Assembly: GCF_900537085.1 (NCBI RefSeq)
Contig: NZ_UNRE01000006.1
Span: forward strand, 124,001-188,000
Direction: 5' to 3'
DNA: 64,000 nt
Source of the DNA: Agarivorans sp. Alg241-V36
GTDB taxonomy: Bacteria > Pseudomonadota > Gammaproteobacteria > Enterobacterales > Celerinatantimonadaceae
Of this stretch, positions 46,806-57,695 are shown piece after piece. The position numbers and the translations under genes are program-made. Below the pieces are notes generated by a model that made no database searches, was not told where the DNA came from, and saw only the letters and a list, made by a program, of their open reading frames with translations. Numbering within the stretch: position 1 is the stretch's first letter; every line of letters begins with the position of its first letter.

Positions 46806-47113
46806 GGTTTGGGTGTGTAAATGGCCGAGGGGAAGGGCGTTACATTGCAGGTTTCATGGATTTTCGAGGTGCCAAGTTTATCCACTTCATCAATTCGCAA
46901 AATATTGTGCATTGGTACCATGGTGCGATTTACTCCGGAAAACTCTGTTTTTAGCTTTTCTTCGCTGGGGTCAACGACCAACTGGGCACGGGCATCAAAT
47001 ACAAAATCACCCACTTCAATAAAGCCAAACAAACTGGCTTGATTTACCTGTTTAGCATACAGCTCGTAGGTTTTGCCGTTACAGATGAAATTCACTCGAT
47101 ACAGGTGCGACAT
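46802..47113 (-). CDS. DUF1820 family protein
   Basis: A 103-residue protein. It shows the DUF1820 blocks LYRVNFICNGKTYELYAKQV, LFGFIEVGDFVFDA, VVDPSEEKLKTEFSGV and MHNILRIDEVDK. Soluble, of unknown function, widespread in gammaproteobacteria. First gene of a two-gene leftward operon. Confidence 0.9.
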   Translation of the reverse strand: MSHLYRVNFICNGKTYELYAKQVNQASLFGFIEVGDFVFDARAQLVVDPSEEKLKTEFSGVNRTMVPMHNILRIDEVDKLGTSKIHETCNVTPFPSAIYTPKP

Positions 47114-47350
47114 GGGATACCCGTTTTAATCCATTATAAAATCGAAGCATTGTTAAACATACCTATAAATAGGCATAAGTCTGATTGATTGTACCTGTAA
47201 AAATGAAAGCAAAGCTAGTGAAGGGGTGGGCTATTTACACTTTTTTGCAAATAAAGCTAAGGCCATGTTGTTAAAGCCTTTTAACTGAGTTTTTATTTAG
47301 TGATTGCTGACATGTTTCGTATAAAGTCATCCAGAGAAGGCAATTAAAAA

Positions 47351-47373
47351 AGGCAGCTAATGCTGCCTTTTTT
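47351..47373. terminator. Bidirectional rho-independent terminator
   Basis: AGGCAGC and GCTGCCT pair around TAAT, with an A-run on the left and a T-run on the right, so it can act on both strands. It lies one base beyond the stop of the leftward 50-residue gene, which it most likely ends. Confidence 0.88.
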
Positions 47374-47374
47374 G

Positions 47375-47527
47375 CTAATTTTCTTGTGAGTCTATTGGGT
47401 CTGCGGAACCAATTTCAGCCATTTCGTTAGGGTCTACGCCTAATTCTTGGCATGCATCTAAAAACGAGGCTCCTGTATGACACATTAATATGTCGATGGC
47501 AGGTAGCATATTGGGTGCTTCTGACAT
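47375..47527 (-). CDS. Small 50-residue hypothetical protein
   Basis: A short gene: ATG at 47527 with GGAG seven bases upstream, stop TAG at 47375, immediately followed by the bidirectional terminator. The product begins MSEAPNMLPAIDILMCH and is acidic and soluble. The good ribosome site and a dedicated terminator suggest a real gene, but no family is recognised. Confidence 0.55.
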   Translation of the reverse strand: MSEAPNMLPAIDILMCHTGASFLDACQELGVDPNEMAEIGSADPIDSQEN

Positions 47528-47807
47528 GGCCAGCTCCGGCATTTGTTAATAAAAAGATAAGATAGTGGCGACACTCTCCCACAGTTTAGCAGATCCCCCA
47601 AGAGAGCCAGATCACGTTATTTGTGATGAATTGCTGAATAAAACAGCAGTATTGCCAATATGGTGTGACAACTATCCGTTTATTCTTTTGTTAATCAGCT
47701 ACCTAGCTAATGTTGTTGAATTGTTATTTAAGAAAAAGGTTTGTGGTATTAAATGCAAGTTAATACACTGGTCGGACTAAAATTTGCGAATACACAAAGG
47801 ACAAGCA

Positions 47808-48197
47808 ATGCTCGAATACTATCCAATGGTGAAACACCTGCATATGAGCTTGGCAATGCTAAGCATATTGGGCTTCATTTTTCGCTGGATTCTTGCCTTA
47901 TTCGGTTCGTCATTACTCAAGCGCACTTGGTTAAAAGTGCTACCGCATATTATTGATACCGGCTTGCTCATCGCGGCTATTTTGCTCTGCGTAATGCTAC
48001 AGCAATATCCAATAGCGCAAGATTGGCTCACAGCTAAAGTAGTGCTGTTGGTGGTGTATATTGTATTGGGAATGTTTGCCCTTAAACGCGCGCCAAATCA
48101 GCTAGTGAGATTTTTGGCCGGTTTAGCCGCTATTGCTGTATTTGCCCAGTTATTAGTGGTGGCTTTTAGTCGCTCACCCTTGGGTTTGTTTGCTTAG
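47808..48197 (+). CDS. SirB2-family membrane protein
   Basis: A 129-residue protein with four membrane segments and the SirB opening YYPMVKHLHMSLAMLSILGFIFRW; the KVLPHIIDTGLLIAAILLC segment is also typical. SirB was named for invasion gene effects in Salmonella, but its biochemical role is unknown. ATG 47808 has AAGGA seven bases upstream. Confidence 0.88.
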   Translation: MLEYYPMVKHLHMSLAMLSILGFIFRWILALFGSSLLKRTWLKVLPHIIDTGLLIAAILLCVMLQQYPIAQDWLTAKVVLLVVYIVLGMFALKRAPNQLVRFLAGLAAIAVFAQLLVVAFSRSPLGLFA

Positions 48198-48207
48198 GTA
48201 ACTTGTC

Positions 48208-48435
48208 ATGCTACTTGGTGCTCTGCGTTCACTGCTACTAACATTGTGGCGTTTTTCTATTATCTATAGCTCGATTGTGATCGCCTGGCTGTATTGCCGA
48301 ATTATGAACGTAGATTTTGAAATAGTGGATACAGGCACCAATCAGCATAAAACCATCATTGTTGGCTTGTACTTGGTTTACCTTGGGCTATGGTGGTGGT
48401 TAAACCCTTACGTAGTGCGTAATCGTCGCCACTAA
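48208..48435 (+). CDS. Small membrane protein of unknown function
   Basis: A 75-residue protein with two hydrophobic segments (FSIIYSSIVIAWLYC and IIVGLYLVYLGLWWWL). It starts 10 bases after the SirB2-like gene and overlaps the convergent trkH stop by four bases. No family recognised; the short gap suggests co-expression with the SirB2-like gene. Confidence 0.6.
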   Translation: MLLGALRSLLLTLWRFSIIYSSIVIAWLYCRIMNVDFEIVDTGTNQHKTIIVGLYLVYLGLWWWLNPYVVRNRRH

Positions 48436-49889
48436 CGGTAACGCCAGTAAGCGGGCAAAAATAACACCAGCACCGTTAATACTTCTAGCCTTCCCAATAA
48501 CATGCCCAGAGACAATAACCACTTGGCTGAATCAGGCAAAAGATGAAAGTTATGGTCGGGCCCAATCACCCTGCCCAAACCTGGGCCTACGTTGGCTAAG
48601 GCGGTCATTGCACCAGACAATGCGGTTATTGGGTCTAAACCCAGCAAGGCTAAGCCGCTAGCGAGCAAAATTAAGGTAAAGAAAAAGGCAAAGATAAAAG
48701 CCACCAGTGAGCGAATATGCTGCTCGCTTACCACCCGGCCGTTGTAGCGGTGTGGATAAATTCCATTGGGATGAACCAGCTGTTTAAGTTGGCGCGAAAA
48801 CAAACCGCTGGCCAGTTGAAAACGGAATATCTTTATCCCTCCGGAGGTTGAACCTGAACAGGCCCCAACCAGCATTAGAAAGATAAACAATACCGTGGTG
48901 AAGTTCCCCCAGTGACTAAAATCGGTTAAGCCATAACCGGTGGTAGTTACTATGGAAATGATATTAAAGATGCTGATGCGCAGCGCGTCTAGCAGCGGGA
49001 AAGTGCCATGCAACCATAGCCAGATACTCATCATGCCGCCAACAACCAAGATTAGGCTTACAAAGCCTCTTACTTGGGCGTCGCGCCAAATATAGCGCGG
49101 GTCTTTATGGCGAAGCGATTGCACTAACAGTAAAAAGGGCAGGCCACCGAGTAACATAAATGCACTGCCAACCCAGTGGCTGGCATTGCTAAAGTGAGCC
49201 ATTGATTCATCGGAGGTGGAATAGCCGCCGGTGGAGATGGTGGTCATGGCATGGTTAATCGCTTCAAACCAATCCATGCCCGTTAAGTGATAAGCGCCGG
49301 CACACAAAATGGATAGCAGCAGATACACCTTGAGCATGTTGCTGGCTACGTTCTTGGTCTTGGGTGTGTTTTTATCTGACCAATCCGAGGATTCGGTTTG
49401 GAACAAGCGCATGCCGCCAACATTCAGAAAGGGTAAAATCGCCACGCTTAAAACAATGAAACCAATTCCACCAATCCATTGCAGCATAGAGCGCCACAAC
49501 AAGGCGCTTTTGGGCATGTCATCTAAGCCGGCCAGCACCGTAGAGCCAGTAGTGGTAAGCCCAGACATGGTCTCGAAAAAGGCATCGGTGAAGCTAATAT
49601 GGTCAATGCGATACAGTGGCAGGGCGCCAAAGATGCAGGCAACTAACCACACCGTAGTGGTGAGTAAAAACATGCCTCTCACCGAGAGCTTAAAGTTGGG
49701 TTTTTTACCCCAGCGAATTAAGGCAAAAGCAACGGTTTGGGTGACGATAATTGTGTAGAAAAACTCAACGTAATCTGGCTCATCATACGCCATGCCCAAG
49801 GCTAAAGGCGCAAGCATGAGCAAGCTGAGTTTAGACAATACTAAACCCGTTACAAACATGATGGGCCGAAGATCGGGGGCAATCATCAT
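48432..49889 (-). CDS. trkH: Trk potassium uptake channel subunit TrkH
   Basis: A 485-residue membrane protein with the four selectivity-filter repeats of Trk/Ktr channels (for example MSGLTTTGSTVL, TTISTGGYST, SIVTTTGYGLTD and the last near TALANVGPGLGR) and the conserved SGSTSGGIKIFR segment. It moves K+ across the inner membrane under control of cytoplasmic TrkA. It lies just downstream of trkA on the same strand, 12 bases apart, forming an operon. Confidence 0.95.
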   Translation of the reverse strand: MMIAPDLRPIMFVTGLVLSKLSLLMLAPLALGMAYDEPDYVEFFYTIIVTQTVAFALIRWGKKPNFKLSVRGMFLLTTTVWLVACIFGALPLYRIDHISFTDAFFETMSGLTTTGSTVLAGLDDMPKSALLWRSMLQWIGGIGFIVLSVAILPFLNVGGMRLFQTESSDWSDKNTPKTKNVASNMLKVYLLLSILCAGAYHLTGMDWFEAINHAMTTISTGGYSTSDESMAHFSNASHWVGSAFMLLGGLPFLLLVQSLRHKDPRYIWRDAQVRGFVSLILVVGGMMSIWLWLHGTFPLLDALRISIFNIISIVTTTGYGLTDFSHWGNFTTVLFIFLMLVGACSGSTSGGIKIFRFQLASGLFSRQLKQLVHPNGIYPHRYNGRVVSEQHIRSLVAFIFAFFFTLILLASGLALLGLDPITALSGAMTALANVGPGLGRVIGPDHNFHLLPDSAKWLLSLGMLLGRLEVLTVLVLFLPAYWRYR

Positions 49890-49901
49890 GTTAAAATTAG
49901 C

Positions 49902-51278
49902 CTACAAGAAGAAAGGACTAGGCTGGAATAAACGTTCTACTTCAGGGATAAACTTCTTATCCACTAAGAACATCACTACGTGGTCGTCTTGTTCAATTTG
50001 GGTATCGTCGTGAGCAATAATTACTTCGTTGCCACGCACCACTGCGCCAATGGTAGTACCCGGTGGTAACTTAAGTTCGCCAATACTGCGGCCAACTACT
50101 TTAGATGTATTGCTGTCACCATGGGCGATTGCTTCAATAGCTTCAGCAGCACCGCGACGCAGTGAGTAAACATTAACAATATCGGCGCGGCGAACGTGGG
50201 TAAGTAGAGCAGAGATTGTAGCTTGCTGTGGTGAGATAGCAATATCAATAGTACCGCCTTGCACCAGCTCCACATAAGCGCCTCGTTGAATCAGCACCAT
50301 CACCTTTTTCGCACCCATGCGTTTGGCAAGCATGGCCGACATAATGTTGGCTTCGTCATCGTTGGTTACCGCAATAAATACATCAACTTGTTCGATGTTT
50401 TCTTCGCTGAGCAACTCTTGATCGGAAGCATCGCCACAAAACACGATGGTATTGTTGAGCATTTCTGCCAGTTGCTCGGCACGGCGTTGGTTACGTTCAA
50501 TCAGTTTAACGCTGTATTGGCTCTCTAAGCGTTTCGCTAGCGCTGCACCAATATTGCCACCACCAACAATCATTAAGCGTCGGTAGGGCTTCTCAAGCTT
50601 CTGTAGCTCGGCCATTACCTTGCGAATGTGGTCACTGGCGGCAACAAAAAATACTTCGTCGTCGGCTTCAATCACCGTGGTGCCTTGTGGGCGAATGGCT
50701 CGGCCTTGACGGAAAATAGCCGCCACTCGCGTTTCGATATCGGGCATGTGGTCGCGTAATACCGACAAGGCATTGCCCACCAACGGGCCACCGTAATAGG
50801 CTTTAATCGCCACTAGGCCAACTCGGCCTCGGGCAAACTGCATTACCTGCAAGGCACCCGGGTAATCAATTAAGCGGCTTATGTAGTCGGTAACCAGTTG
50901 TTCGGGGGCAATCAGGTGGTCAAGCGGTACAGCTTCATTACAAAACAGCGCTTCTTTCTCGGCCAGCAGCTCTTCTGAGCGAATACGTGCGACTTTGTTT
51001 GGGGTATTGAAAAGGGTATAAGCAATTTGGCAAGCCGCCATATTGGTCTCGTCGCTGTTGGTTACAGCAACCAGCATGTCGGCGTCGTGTGCCCCCGCTT
51101 CGCGTAATACGCTGGGGTGGGCGGCATGACCAAACACTACCTGTAAATCAAATTTATCTTGCAGCTCTCGTAGACGGTCTTGGTTAGTATCTACTAGGGT
51201 GATATCTGATTTTTCACCCACTAAGTTTTCCGCTAACGTGCCACCTACTTGGCCCGCTCCAAGAATAATGATTTTCAT
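49902..51278 (-). CDS. trkA: Trk potassium uptake regulator TrkA
   Basis: A 458-residue peripheral protein with two RCK halves. Each has a Rossmann NAD-binding motif ([15 protein letters not shown] near residue 4 and [16 protein letters not shown] near 235) and a C-terminal TrkA-C domain. It senses NAD(H)/ATP and gates TrkH. It lies between rsmB and trkH on the same strand, as in Vibrio and E. coli neighbourhoods. Confidence 0.96.
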   Translation of the reverse strand: MKIIILGAGQVGGTLAENLVGEKSDITLVDTNQDRLRELQDKFDLQVVFGHAAHPSVLREAGAHDADMLVAVTNSDETNMAACQIAYTLFNTPNKVARIRSEELLAEKEALFCNEAVPLDHLIAPEQLVTDYISRLIDYPGALQVMQFARGRVGLVAIKAYYGGPLVGNALSVLRDHMPDIETRVAAIFRQGRAIRPQGTTVIEADDEVFFVAASDHIRKVMAELQKLEKPYRRLMIVGGGNIGAALAKRLESQYSVKLIERNQRRAEQLAEMLNNTIVFCGDASDQELLSEENIEQVDVFIAVTNDDEANIMSAMLAKRMGAKKVMVLIQRGAYVELVQGGTIDIAISPQQATISALLTHVRRADIVNVYSLRRGAAEAIEAIAHGDSNTSKVVGRSIGELKLPPGTTIGAVVRGNEVIIAHDDTQIEQDDHVVMFLVDKKFIPEVERLFQPSPFFL

Positions 51279-51346
51279 TTGCTAACAATACCTTAAGCGT
51301 TTATTGCTATTTTTTAGTGTTACTCTTGATGGCGCGAAAGGCAAGC

Positions 51347-52669
51347 CTAAGCGGTGGTTTTCCGAAGTCGAGCATAATAAAAACCGTCCATGTTATTGTT
51401 GCCGGGTAAAAGTTGCCAACCAGGTTGAGCTGCTGTTTCATCTGGGTTAATTGGCATTAATTCAGCATCATCGGTTTGTTGCAAAAATGCCGCGATTTGT
51501 TGGCTATTTTCATCTGGCAATACCGAGCAGGTTGCGTAAAGCATCACGCCGCCAGGCTTTAGCTGTTGCCAAAGCGCCTCCAAAATCTCTTTCTGTAGTT
51601 TAACCAATTCAGCTATATCACTGTCACGGCGCAGCCACTTAATGTCTGGATGACGGCGAATAACACCGGTTGCCGAGCAAGGAGCGTCTAGCAAAATGCG
51701 GTCGAAAGGCTGGTCATTCCAGCGCTCTGGCTTGCTAGCATCATTACAATGCAAGGTGGCTTTAAGCCCAATGCGCTCTAAATTCTCGGTGACTCGATTC
51801 AAACGTGTTTGTTCGGTATCTACCGCAACCAGTTCATTTAGTGAAGGCTGCAGCTCTAGGATGTGACAGGTTTTACCGCCCGGTGCGGCGCAAGCATCTA
51901 ATACTCGCTCTCCAGCTTTAGCATCTAATAAGCTGGCTGCCATTTGCGCTGCGCCGTCTTGTACTGAACTAGCGCCTTCGGCGAAGCGCGGCAGTTTGTG
52001 CACTGGCTGGGCTTTATCTAAACACAGGGCTTGCTGCGCCAATGTTGAGCTTTGGCTGGAGATCTCTAGAGCGGCTAATTCGGCCTGGTAAGCATCTCGT
52101 TCACCTTGCAGGGCGTTAACCCTAATCCACATTGGAGCGTGTTGGTTATTGGCTTCGAGTATTTGTGCCCAGTGTTCGGGATAAGCCGCTTTTAAACGCT
52201 TGCTTATCCAGCTGGGGTGGCAATATTGCAAACTGTCGTTGGCAGTGAGTTGTGGCTCTAACTGCTCGCGTTGGCGCTCGGCATTACGTAGTACGCCGTT
52301 TACTAGCTTTTTAAGGCTATGTAGCTTTAACTGGCTGGTGGCCGATACGGTTTCTGACACCGCAGCGTGGGCCGGTACTCGCATATAAAATAGTTGGTAT
52401 AAACCTACCATTAGCAAGAAGTGGCCGTTGCGAATCTTGCCCTTTAAGGGTTTATCCATCAGCTGTTGTAGTACAGCTTCAAAACGCGGTAACCAGCGAA
52501 GTACGCCAAAACATAACTCTTTTACTAGGGCGTGGTCGCGGGCGACAACTTGAGGCAATACCCGCGGCAACATTTGGCTAAGCGACTGACCTTGGTCCAC
52601 CACTTGATACAAAGTGTTTGCTGCGGCGGCGCGGGCGTTAATCTGTTTGGTTTTTGGCTGTTCAGCCAT
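51347..52669 (-). CDS. rsmB: 16S rRNA (cytosine-967-C5)-methyltransferase RsmB
   Basis: A 440-residue enzyme. An N-terminal NusB-like helical domain ([30 protein letters not shown]) precedes the SAM-dependent methyltransferase with [14 protein letters not shown] and the two catalytic Cys motifs [18 protein letters not shown] and YATCSV. It methylates C967 of 16S rRNA. The start at 52669 overlaps the fmt stop by eight bases; a longer frame from 52717 would extend into fmt. Confidence 0.95.
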   Translation of the reverse strand: MAEQPKTKQINARAAAANTLYQVVDQGQSLSQMLPRVLPQVVARDHALVKELCFGVLRWLPRFEAVLQQLMDKPLKGKIRNGHFLLMVGLYQLFYMRVPAHAAVSETVSATSQLKLHSLKKLVNGVLRNAERQREQLEPQLTANDSLQYCHPSWISKRLKAAYPEHWAQILEANNQHAPMWIRVNALQGERDAYQAELAALEISSQSSTLAQQALCLDKAQPVHKLPRFAEGASSVQDGAAQMAASLLDAKAGERVLDACAAPGGKTCHILELQPSLNELVAVDTEQTRLNRVTENLERIGLKATLHCNDASKPERWNDQPFDRILLDAPCSATGVIRRHPDIKWLRRDSDIAELVKLQKEILEALWQQLKPGGVMLYATCSVLPDENSQQIAAFLQQTDDAELMPINPDETAAQPGWQLLPGNNNMDGFYYARLRKTTA

Positions 52670-53618
52670 TGGCGCTCTCCAGCTTAGAACCGAGTTCAAA
52701 CCATTCTTTTCGAGCATTTAGCACATCGGCTGCGGTTAAGGCTTTTTTACCTGGGATTTGAATTTGCTCAAGGCGCAAAGCATCTTTACCGGTGGCCACC
52801 ACAATGCCGTGTTTATCGGCGGCGATGATAGTGCCAGGCGTTTGCTGGCCAGAGTGCTCCAGCACGCTGGCTTGCCATACTTTGATATTTTTGTCGCCCA
52901 GGGTGAAGTAACTCACCGGCCAGGGATTAAATGCACGAATGCAGCGCTCGATAAACTCAGCATCTTGTTGCCAATCGATACAGGCTTCAGCTTTGCTCAG
53001 CTTTTTGGCGTAGTTAGCTTGGCTATCGTCTTGCGGTTCTGCGCTAAGTTCACCTTTGGCTAAGCCGTCTACCGCTTTTATCAGCGAGTGCGGGCCTACG
53101 TTTGCCAATTTATCGTAGAGTGAGGCGCTGGTTTCATCTTTGGCTATTTCCACTTCATCCAATAACAGCATGTCGCCGGTATCTAAACCAATGTCCATTT
53201 GCATGATGGTGACACCAGAGCGGCTATCGCCCGCCCAAATTGAGCGTTGAATTGGCGCGGCACCTCGCCAACGTGGCAATAAAGAGCCATGCACATTAAT
53301 GCAGCCTAAACGTGGCGTATCTAAAATAACTTGTGGTAGCAGCAAACCATAAGCCACTACCACCATTAAATCGGCTTTTAGCTCTGCCAACTGTTGTTGC
53401 GCTTCTTCACTCTTAAAGTTTTCTGGTTGGAAAACTGCAATGTTGTGCTCAAGTGCCAGTTGTTTTACCGGGCTAGCTTGCAACTTTTTGCCTCGACCAG
53501 CAGGGCGATCGGGTTGGGTGTAAGCTGCAACCACTTGGTGCTCACTGCCGATTAAAGCGCTTAGGTGGCGCGCCGCGAAGTCGGGCGTGCCGGCAAAGAT
53601 GATCCGCAATGGCGTCAT
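52662..53618 (-). CDS. fmt: Methionyl-tRNA formyltransferase Fmt
   Basis: A 318-residue enzyme with the N-terminal [15 protein letters not shown] strand, the formyl-THF-binding [18 protein letters not shown] motif (catalytic Asn/His) and the C-terminal OB-fold. It formylates initiator Met-tRNA; the formyl group is later removed by Def, whose gene is immediately upstream. Confidence 0.96.
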   Translation of the reverse strand: MTPLRIIFAGTPDFAARHLSALIGSEHQVVAAYTQPDRPAGRGKKLQASPVKQLALEHNIAVFQPENFKSEEAQQQLAELKADLMVVVAYGLLLPQVILDTPRLGCINVHGSLLPRWRGAAPIQRSIWAGDSRSGVTIMQMDIGLDTGDMLLLDEVEIAKDETSASLYDKLANVGPHSLIKAVDGLAKGELSAEPQDDSQANYAKKLSKAEACIDWQQDAEFIERCIRAFNPWPVSYFTLGDKNIKVWQASVLEHSGQQTPGTIIAADKHGIVVATGKDALRLEQIQIPGKKALTAADVLNARKEWFELGSKLESANG

Positions 53619-53642
53619 GCTGTGTATTACCTTTGTGGTGAC

Positions 53643-54143
53643 TTACTTGCGGCGAGCAAGTTTTTCGAGTTTAGTTTTTACTCGTTGGCGCTTAAGTGGC
53701 GACAAGTAATCAATAAATAGCTTACCTTTGAGGTGGTCTAATTCATGCTGTACACAAATTGCCAATAGGCCCTCGGCTTCAAATATTTGCTCGTTTCCGT
53801 CGGCATCTAAAGATTTTACCGTAATCTTTTCTGCTCTTGGCACTTGGGCGCGATATTCAGGAACTGATAAACAGCCTTCTTCATTTAGCGCTTCGCCATC
53901 AGTTTCGATGATTTCAGGGTTAATTAACGCAAGTCGTTGGTCTCGCGTATCTGATACGTCAATCACTACAATTTGCTGGTGAATGTTGACCTGTGTCGCA
54001 GCTAGGCCAACTCCTTCCTCTTGATACATGGTTTCAAACATGTTTTCGATTATAGTTTTAACTTTATCGTCAATATTATTAACGGGTTGCGCTATAGTAC
54101 GCAGGCGTTCATCAGGAAAACGCAATACTTCAAGTACAGCCAT
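53643..54143 (-). CDS. def: Peptide deformylase Def
   Basis: A 166-residue metalloenzyme with the three motifs [11 protein letters not shown] (usual form GxGLAAxQ), EEGCLSVP with the metal Cys, and QHELDHLKG with the two metal His and catalytic Glu. It removes the formyl group from new proteins. The ATG at 54143 begins [11 protein letters not shown], as in other Defs. It leads the def-fmt-rsmB-trkA-trkH run. Confidence 0.96.
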   Translation of the reverse strand: MAVLEVLRFPDERLRTIAQPVNNIDDKVKTIIENMFETMYQEEGVGLAATQVNIHQQIVVIDVSDTRDQRLALINPEIIETDGEALNEEGCLSVPEYRAQVPRAEKITVKSLDADGNEQIFEAEGLLAICVQHELDHLKGKLFIDYLSPLKRQRVKTKLEKLARRK

Positions 54144-54244
54144 AACTTCTGTCTTCAATCAGGTTTTGGTAGATTGTCGGTAATTCTAGTCATTTATGTG
54201 ACTAAAAAACAGCTTTGGATATAGGGATGTCGCTGGGAGACACT

Positions 54245-55321
54245 ATGAAAGGGAAAAAATTAGTTTGGCTTTGGGCCTCTTTGTTGTTTTTAGTGGGAGG
54301 TGCTATTGCTGACACACTTAAACTAAAGGAGGATTTTCCCGAAGTATATGTTGTGAAAAAAGGCGATACCTTATGGGATATTTCTGCCTTGTATTTACAT
54401 TCTCCGTGGCTTTGGCCGCGCTTGTGGCAATACAACCCACAAGTTGAGAATCCTCACCTGATTTATCCAGGTGACCGTTTGTCGTTAGTGTATGAAGACG
54501 GCGAACCTCGTTTAGTGCGTAAACGTATTGTAAAAGTAACGCCGAAGACACGTATCGAAGAAAAGGCTAGCCCTATTCCAACGGTACCACTGGCTTCTAT
54601 TCGCGCATTCTTGTCACATGACCACATTGCCGATGAAGACATGCTGAAAGGCGCGCCTTATGTATTGGGTGATAATGACGCTCAGTCGCGAATTGCTATT
54701 GGTCGTGCAATGTATGCTCGCGGCGAGACTAAGCCGGGCCAATATTACGGAATCTACCGCGTTGCCGAGAAATACTATGATCCGGAAACCAAAGAAGAGC
54801 TAGGCCAAGTGCTTAACTTTATTGGTGTTGGAGTGTCTGAGCGTCAGCATGAAGACAACATCACCCAGTTTAAGGTGACTCAGGTACTAAAAGAAATTCG
54901 CCAAGGCGATATTATGCTGGAGTTACCAGACCAAGATCGCCTACCTGCCTATTTCATTCCAAATAACAAACAGATGGAAAGCAGTGGCTACATTCTTTCT
55001 GCCGCTACTGATACTTCGGTAATGAGCCGTTACGATGTAGTGGTGATTAACAAGGGGACTCGCGATAACGTTGCGCCAGGCGACATGTTTGCTGTAGCAC
55101 AACCAGGTAAAGTGATGATTGATAAAGTAAGGCGTAAGTCTTATGAAGAAACCGCTAATCACTTCGACCGTGCTTTTAATAGCGATGACGAGCGAGTATC
55201 ACTACCTAACGAGAAAGTTGGCGAACTAATGGTATTTAAGAGCTATGAGAAATTGAGCTACGCGATTATTACCGATAGTAAAGTTATTCTTCGCCCACAC
55301 TATTTGGTGGAGAATCTATAG
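54245..55321 (+). CDS. LysM-domain envelope protein
   Basis: A 358-residue protein with a signal peptide (VWLWASLLFLVGGAIA, cut near residue 22) and one LysM domain (about residues 30-85, VKKGDTLWDISALYL to IYPGDRLSLVY) for binding peptidoglycan. The rest is beta-rich and conserved in the family found beside dprA. Divergent from def, with about 100 bases for both promoters. The ATG at 54245 follows GGGAG and starts the signal peptide. Its TAG is followed directly by the dprA start. Confidence 0.88.
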   Translation: MKGKKLVWLWASLLFLVGGAIADTLKLKEDFPEVYVVKKGDTLWDISALYLHSPWLWPRLWQYNPQVENPHLIYPGDRLSLVYEDGEPRLVRKRIVKVTPKTRIEEKASPIPTVPLASIRAFLSHDHIADEDMLKGAPYVLGDNDAQSRIAIGRAMYARGETKPGQYYGIYRVAEKYYDPETKEELGQVLNFIGVGVSERQHEDNITQFKVTQVLKEIRQGDIMLELPDQDRLPAYFIPNNKQMESSGYILSAATDTSVMSRYDVVVINKGTRDNVAPGDMFAVAQPGKVMIDKVRRKSYEETANHFDRAFNSDDERVSLPNEKVGELMVFKSYEKLSYAIITDSKVILRPHYLVENL

Positions 55322-56425
55322 TTGCTACCGAATTTATCGGTAGTTGAATATCTTACACTTGCAGGCGTGCCCCGTTTCTCGGTGGCGCGTTTGCAAGCTG
55401 CTTTAAGCCAATGCAGTGTTGAACAGCTATTTGCTGCCGATGCTAACCAGTTGGCCGCTTGGCAATTTACCCCACCACAAATTTCTGCATTACAGCAGCC
55501 CAAACAAGCGCGTATTGAACAAGCTCTAGCGTGGCTCGAGCAAGATGATTGCCACTTATTGGGATGCTTTGACCCTCGCTACCCAGAATGTTTACGCAAT
55601 ATTCAGCGTCCGCCACTGCTGCTGTTTGTGCGTGGTAATCCGGCATTATTAGATAAACCCCAGTTAGCCATTGTAGGCAGTCGTCATGCCAGTGTGTCGG
55701 GCTTAAACCATGCCAAGCGCTTTGCTCAGCAACTGGCAGAGCAAGGCGTCACCATTACTAGTGGTATGGCATTGGGGATTGATGCAGCGGCTCACAAAGG
55801 CGCGCTGCTAGCCAGAGCCGATGCAACCATTGCTGTTGTGGCAACCGGTTTGGATAGGGTATATCCAAAGCGTCATCAGGCGCTAGCGCATCAAATTAGC
55901 GAACAGGGCGCAATAATTAGCGAGTTTTGGCCTGGTACAGCGGCTAAAGCTAATCATTTTCCAAGACGAAATCGCATTATTAGTGGTTTGAGTTTAGCCA
56001 CCTTAGTGGTGCAAGCGGGATTACCTAGCGGTTCTTTACTCACCGCTAATTACGCCGCGGAACAAGGGCGTGATGTGTTTGCTATGCCGGGTTCGATTGA
56101 TGATCCTTTGCATGCTGGGTGCCATCATTTGATTCAACAAGGAGCTAAATTGGTGACTTGTCCGGTCGATGTAATAGAAGAGTTGGGTGATTTTGTAGGG
56201 CAAACTGCCTTGCCCTTGCATGCGGTGGAGAAAAATATGCAAGAACAAGATTTGCCTTATCGTCAATTGTTGGATAACGTAGCTTATGAGACTACGACAA
56301 TTGATGATCTAGTCTTAAGCACTCAACAACCTGTTGATGCTGTACTGGCTCAGTTAACTGAGTTAGAGATATTGGGTGTTGTGGCCGTTGTGCCAGGTGG
56401 TTACGTCAAGCTGAGGAGGAACTAA
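55322..56425 (+). CDS. dprA: DNA-processing protein DprA (Smf)
   Basis: A 367-residue protein with a SAM-like N-terminal part, the Rossmann DprA core ([48 protein letters not shown]) and a winged-helix C-terminus. It loads RecA on incoming single-stranded DNA during natural transformation. TTG at 55322, right after the LysM stop, is the likely start; no better ATG is at hand. Confidence 0.93.
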   Translation: MLPNLSVVEYLTLAGVPRFSVARLQAALSQCSVEQLFAADANQLAAWQFTPPQISALQQPKQARIEQALAWLEQDDCHLLGCFDPRYPECLRNIQRPPLLLFVRGNPALLDKPQLAIVGSRHASVSGLNHAKRFAQQLAEQGVTITSGMALGIDAAAHKGALLARADATIAVVATGLDRVYPKRHQALAHQISEQGAIISEFWPGTAAKANHFPRRNRIISGLSLATLVVQAGLPSGSLLTANYAAEQGRDVFAMPGSIDDPLHAGCHHLIQQGAKLVTCPVDVIEELGDFVGQTALPLHAVEKNMQEQDLPYRQLLDNVAYETTTIDDLVLSTQQPVDAVLAQLTELEILGVVAVVPGGYVKLRRN

Positions 56426-56427
56426 CT

Positions 56428-56901
56428 ATGTTTGATATCCTCATGTATCTGTTCGAAACCTACATTCATAGTGATGTAGAGCTGTTGATGGATCACGATG
56501 AGCTTACAGAAGAGCTCAGTCGCGCAGGGTTTCATAAAGAAGAAATCTATAAGGCACTAGATTGGTTGGAGCAGCTTGCAGCCTTGCAAGATAGCGACAA
56601 ACAGCCTTATTTAAATCCTTCTGAGATTCCCTCATTACGGGTGTATACCGCACCAGAAATTGCCAAGTTGGATGTACCGTGCCGAGGCTTTTTACTGTTC
56701 TTAGAGCAGATGAAGGTACTTAACGCGGAAACCCGTGAAATGGTAATTGATCGCGTAATGGAACTTGATGGACCAGAGTTAGAACTGGAAGATTTAAAAT
56801 GGGTCATCTTAATGGTTCTATTTAATGTTCCGGGCAGTGAGTCGGCTTATCAGCAAATGGAAGAGTTATTATTCGATTTGGGTGATGGTCCGCTGCACTA
56901 A
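56428..56901 (+). CDS. smg: Smg family protein (DUF494)
   Basis: A 157-residue acidic helical protein with the Smg opening [16 protein letters not shown] and the [25 protein letters not shown] region. Function unknown. It follows dprA by two bases, as in E. coli and Vibrio. Confidence 0.92.
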   Translation: MFDILMYLFETYIHSDVELLMDHDELTEELSRAGFHKEEIYKALDWLEQLAALQDSDKQPYLNPSEIPSLRVYTAPEIAKLDVPCRGFLLFLEQMKVLNAETREMVIDRVMELDGPELELEDLKWVILMVLFNVPGSESAYQQMEELLFDLGDGPLH

Positions 56902-57041
56902 GTACTGACTCAACGATAAAAGGTGCGCTGCAATTAAGGCCGTGCACCGATTATTGCTTCGATAAAGGCTGTGCTTGCGTCGAATCAATAGCCTATTCGC
57001 GCCATTTTGTTATGCTTAGCAAAGTTTAACGAGGTGTCAGC

Positions 57042-57620
57042 ATGTCTAAGATAGATCCAAAGTTATTTTCTGCCCACGAACACGCCTTAGAAAAAGAATA
57101 CGACGTTTGCCCAAAATGTGGTGGCGAGCTTCAGCATCGCAACAGTAAATCTGGCCCGTTTTTAGGCTGTAGCCAATACCCAAGTTGCGACTATAGTCGA
57201 GCCTTGCACCAACAAGATCATTCTTTAGATAAAGTGCTGCCTGGGACCGAGTGCCCGGAGTGTGGTGAAGAGTTAATGCTGCGCCAAGGACGTTACGGTA
57301 TGTTCATTGGCTGTAGTGCTTTTCCTAGCTGTCAGCATATTGAATCGGCTCAACCGCAAGCGCAAAGTTCGCCAGATATCAGCTGCCCTTCATGCAATAA
57401 GGGCAAGTTGGCTGCGAGGCAATCGCGTTATGGCAAAACCTTTTATGCCTGTAACGCTTACCCTAAATGCTCTTATGCAGTGAATGATCAGCCTATCGCC
57501 AAGCCATGCCCAGATTGTGGCTGGAAGCTTTTGGTGTTGAAGAAAACGGCAGCCGGTAAGCGAGAAGTATGTCCGCAAAAATCCTGTAGTTATAAAAGTG
57601 CTCCTTTGGTGGAGTCTTAG
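57042..57620 (+). CDS. Topoisomerase-type C4 zinc-finger protein (YrdD-like)
   Basis: A 192-residue protein built of four C4 zinc fingers like those at the end of topoisomerase I: CPKCGGEL/GCSQYPSC, CPECGEEL/GCSAFPSC, CPSCNKGKL/ACNAYPKC and CPDCGWKL/CPQKSC. It should bind single-stranded DNA or RNA. In E. coli yrdD sits between smg and tsaC; here no tsaC follows, and the cluster ends with a terminator. Confidence 0.9.
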   Translation: MSKIDPKLFSAHEHALEKEYDVCPKCGGELQHRNSKSGPFLGCSQYPSCDYSRALHQQDHSLDKVLPGTECPECGEELMLRQGRYGMFIGCSAFPSCQHIESAQPQAQSSPDISCPSCNKGKLAARQSRYGKTFYACNAYPKCSYAVNDQPIAKPCPDCGWKLLVLKKTAAGKREVCPQKSCSYKSAPLVES

Positions 57621-57649
57621 CAACAGCGGCGATACCAAGCAAACCTACA

Positions 57650-57679
57650 AAAAAGGAGAACTCACTGTTCTCCTTTTTT
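57650..57679. terminator. Bidirectional terminator between yrdD-like gene and glnG
   Basis: GGAGAAC and GTTCTCC pair around TCACT, with an A-run on one side and TTTTTT on the other. It serves both the rightward zinc-finger gene and the leftward glnG gene. Confidence 0.92.
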
Positions 57680-57695
57680 AGTTGCTTGCAGGGCT

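Noticed and set aside
47565-47780. Open 71-codon frame before the SirB2-like gene
   Set aside because: No ribosome site, Cys-rich random-looking sequence, and it covers the region where the promoters of two divergent genes must lie.
55322-56425. Truncated dprA because of a missing ATG
   Set aside because: TTG is a legitimate start, lies directly after the previous stop, and the protein is full length with all DprA motifs.
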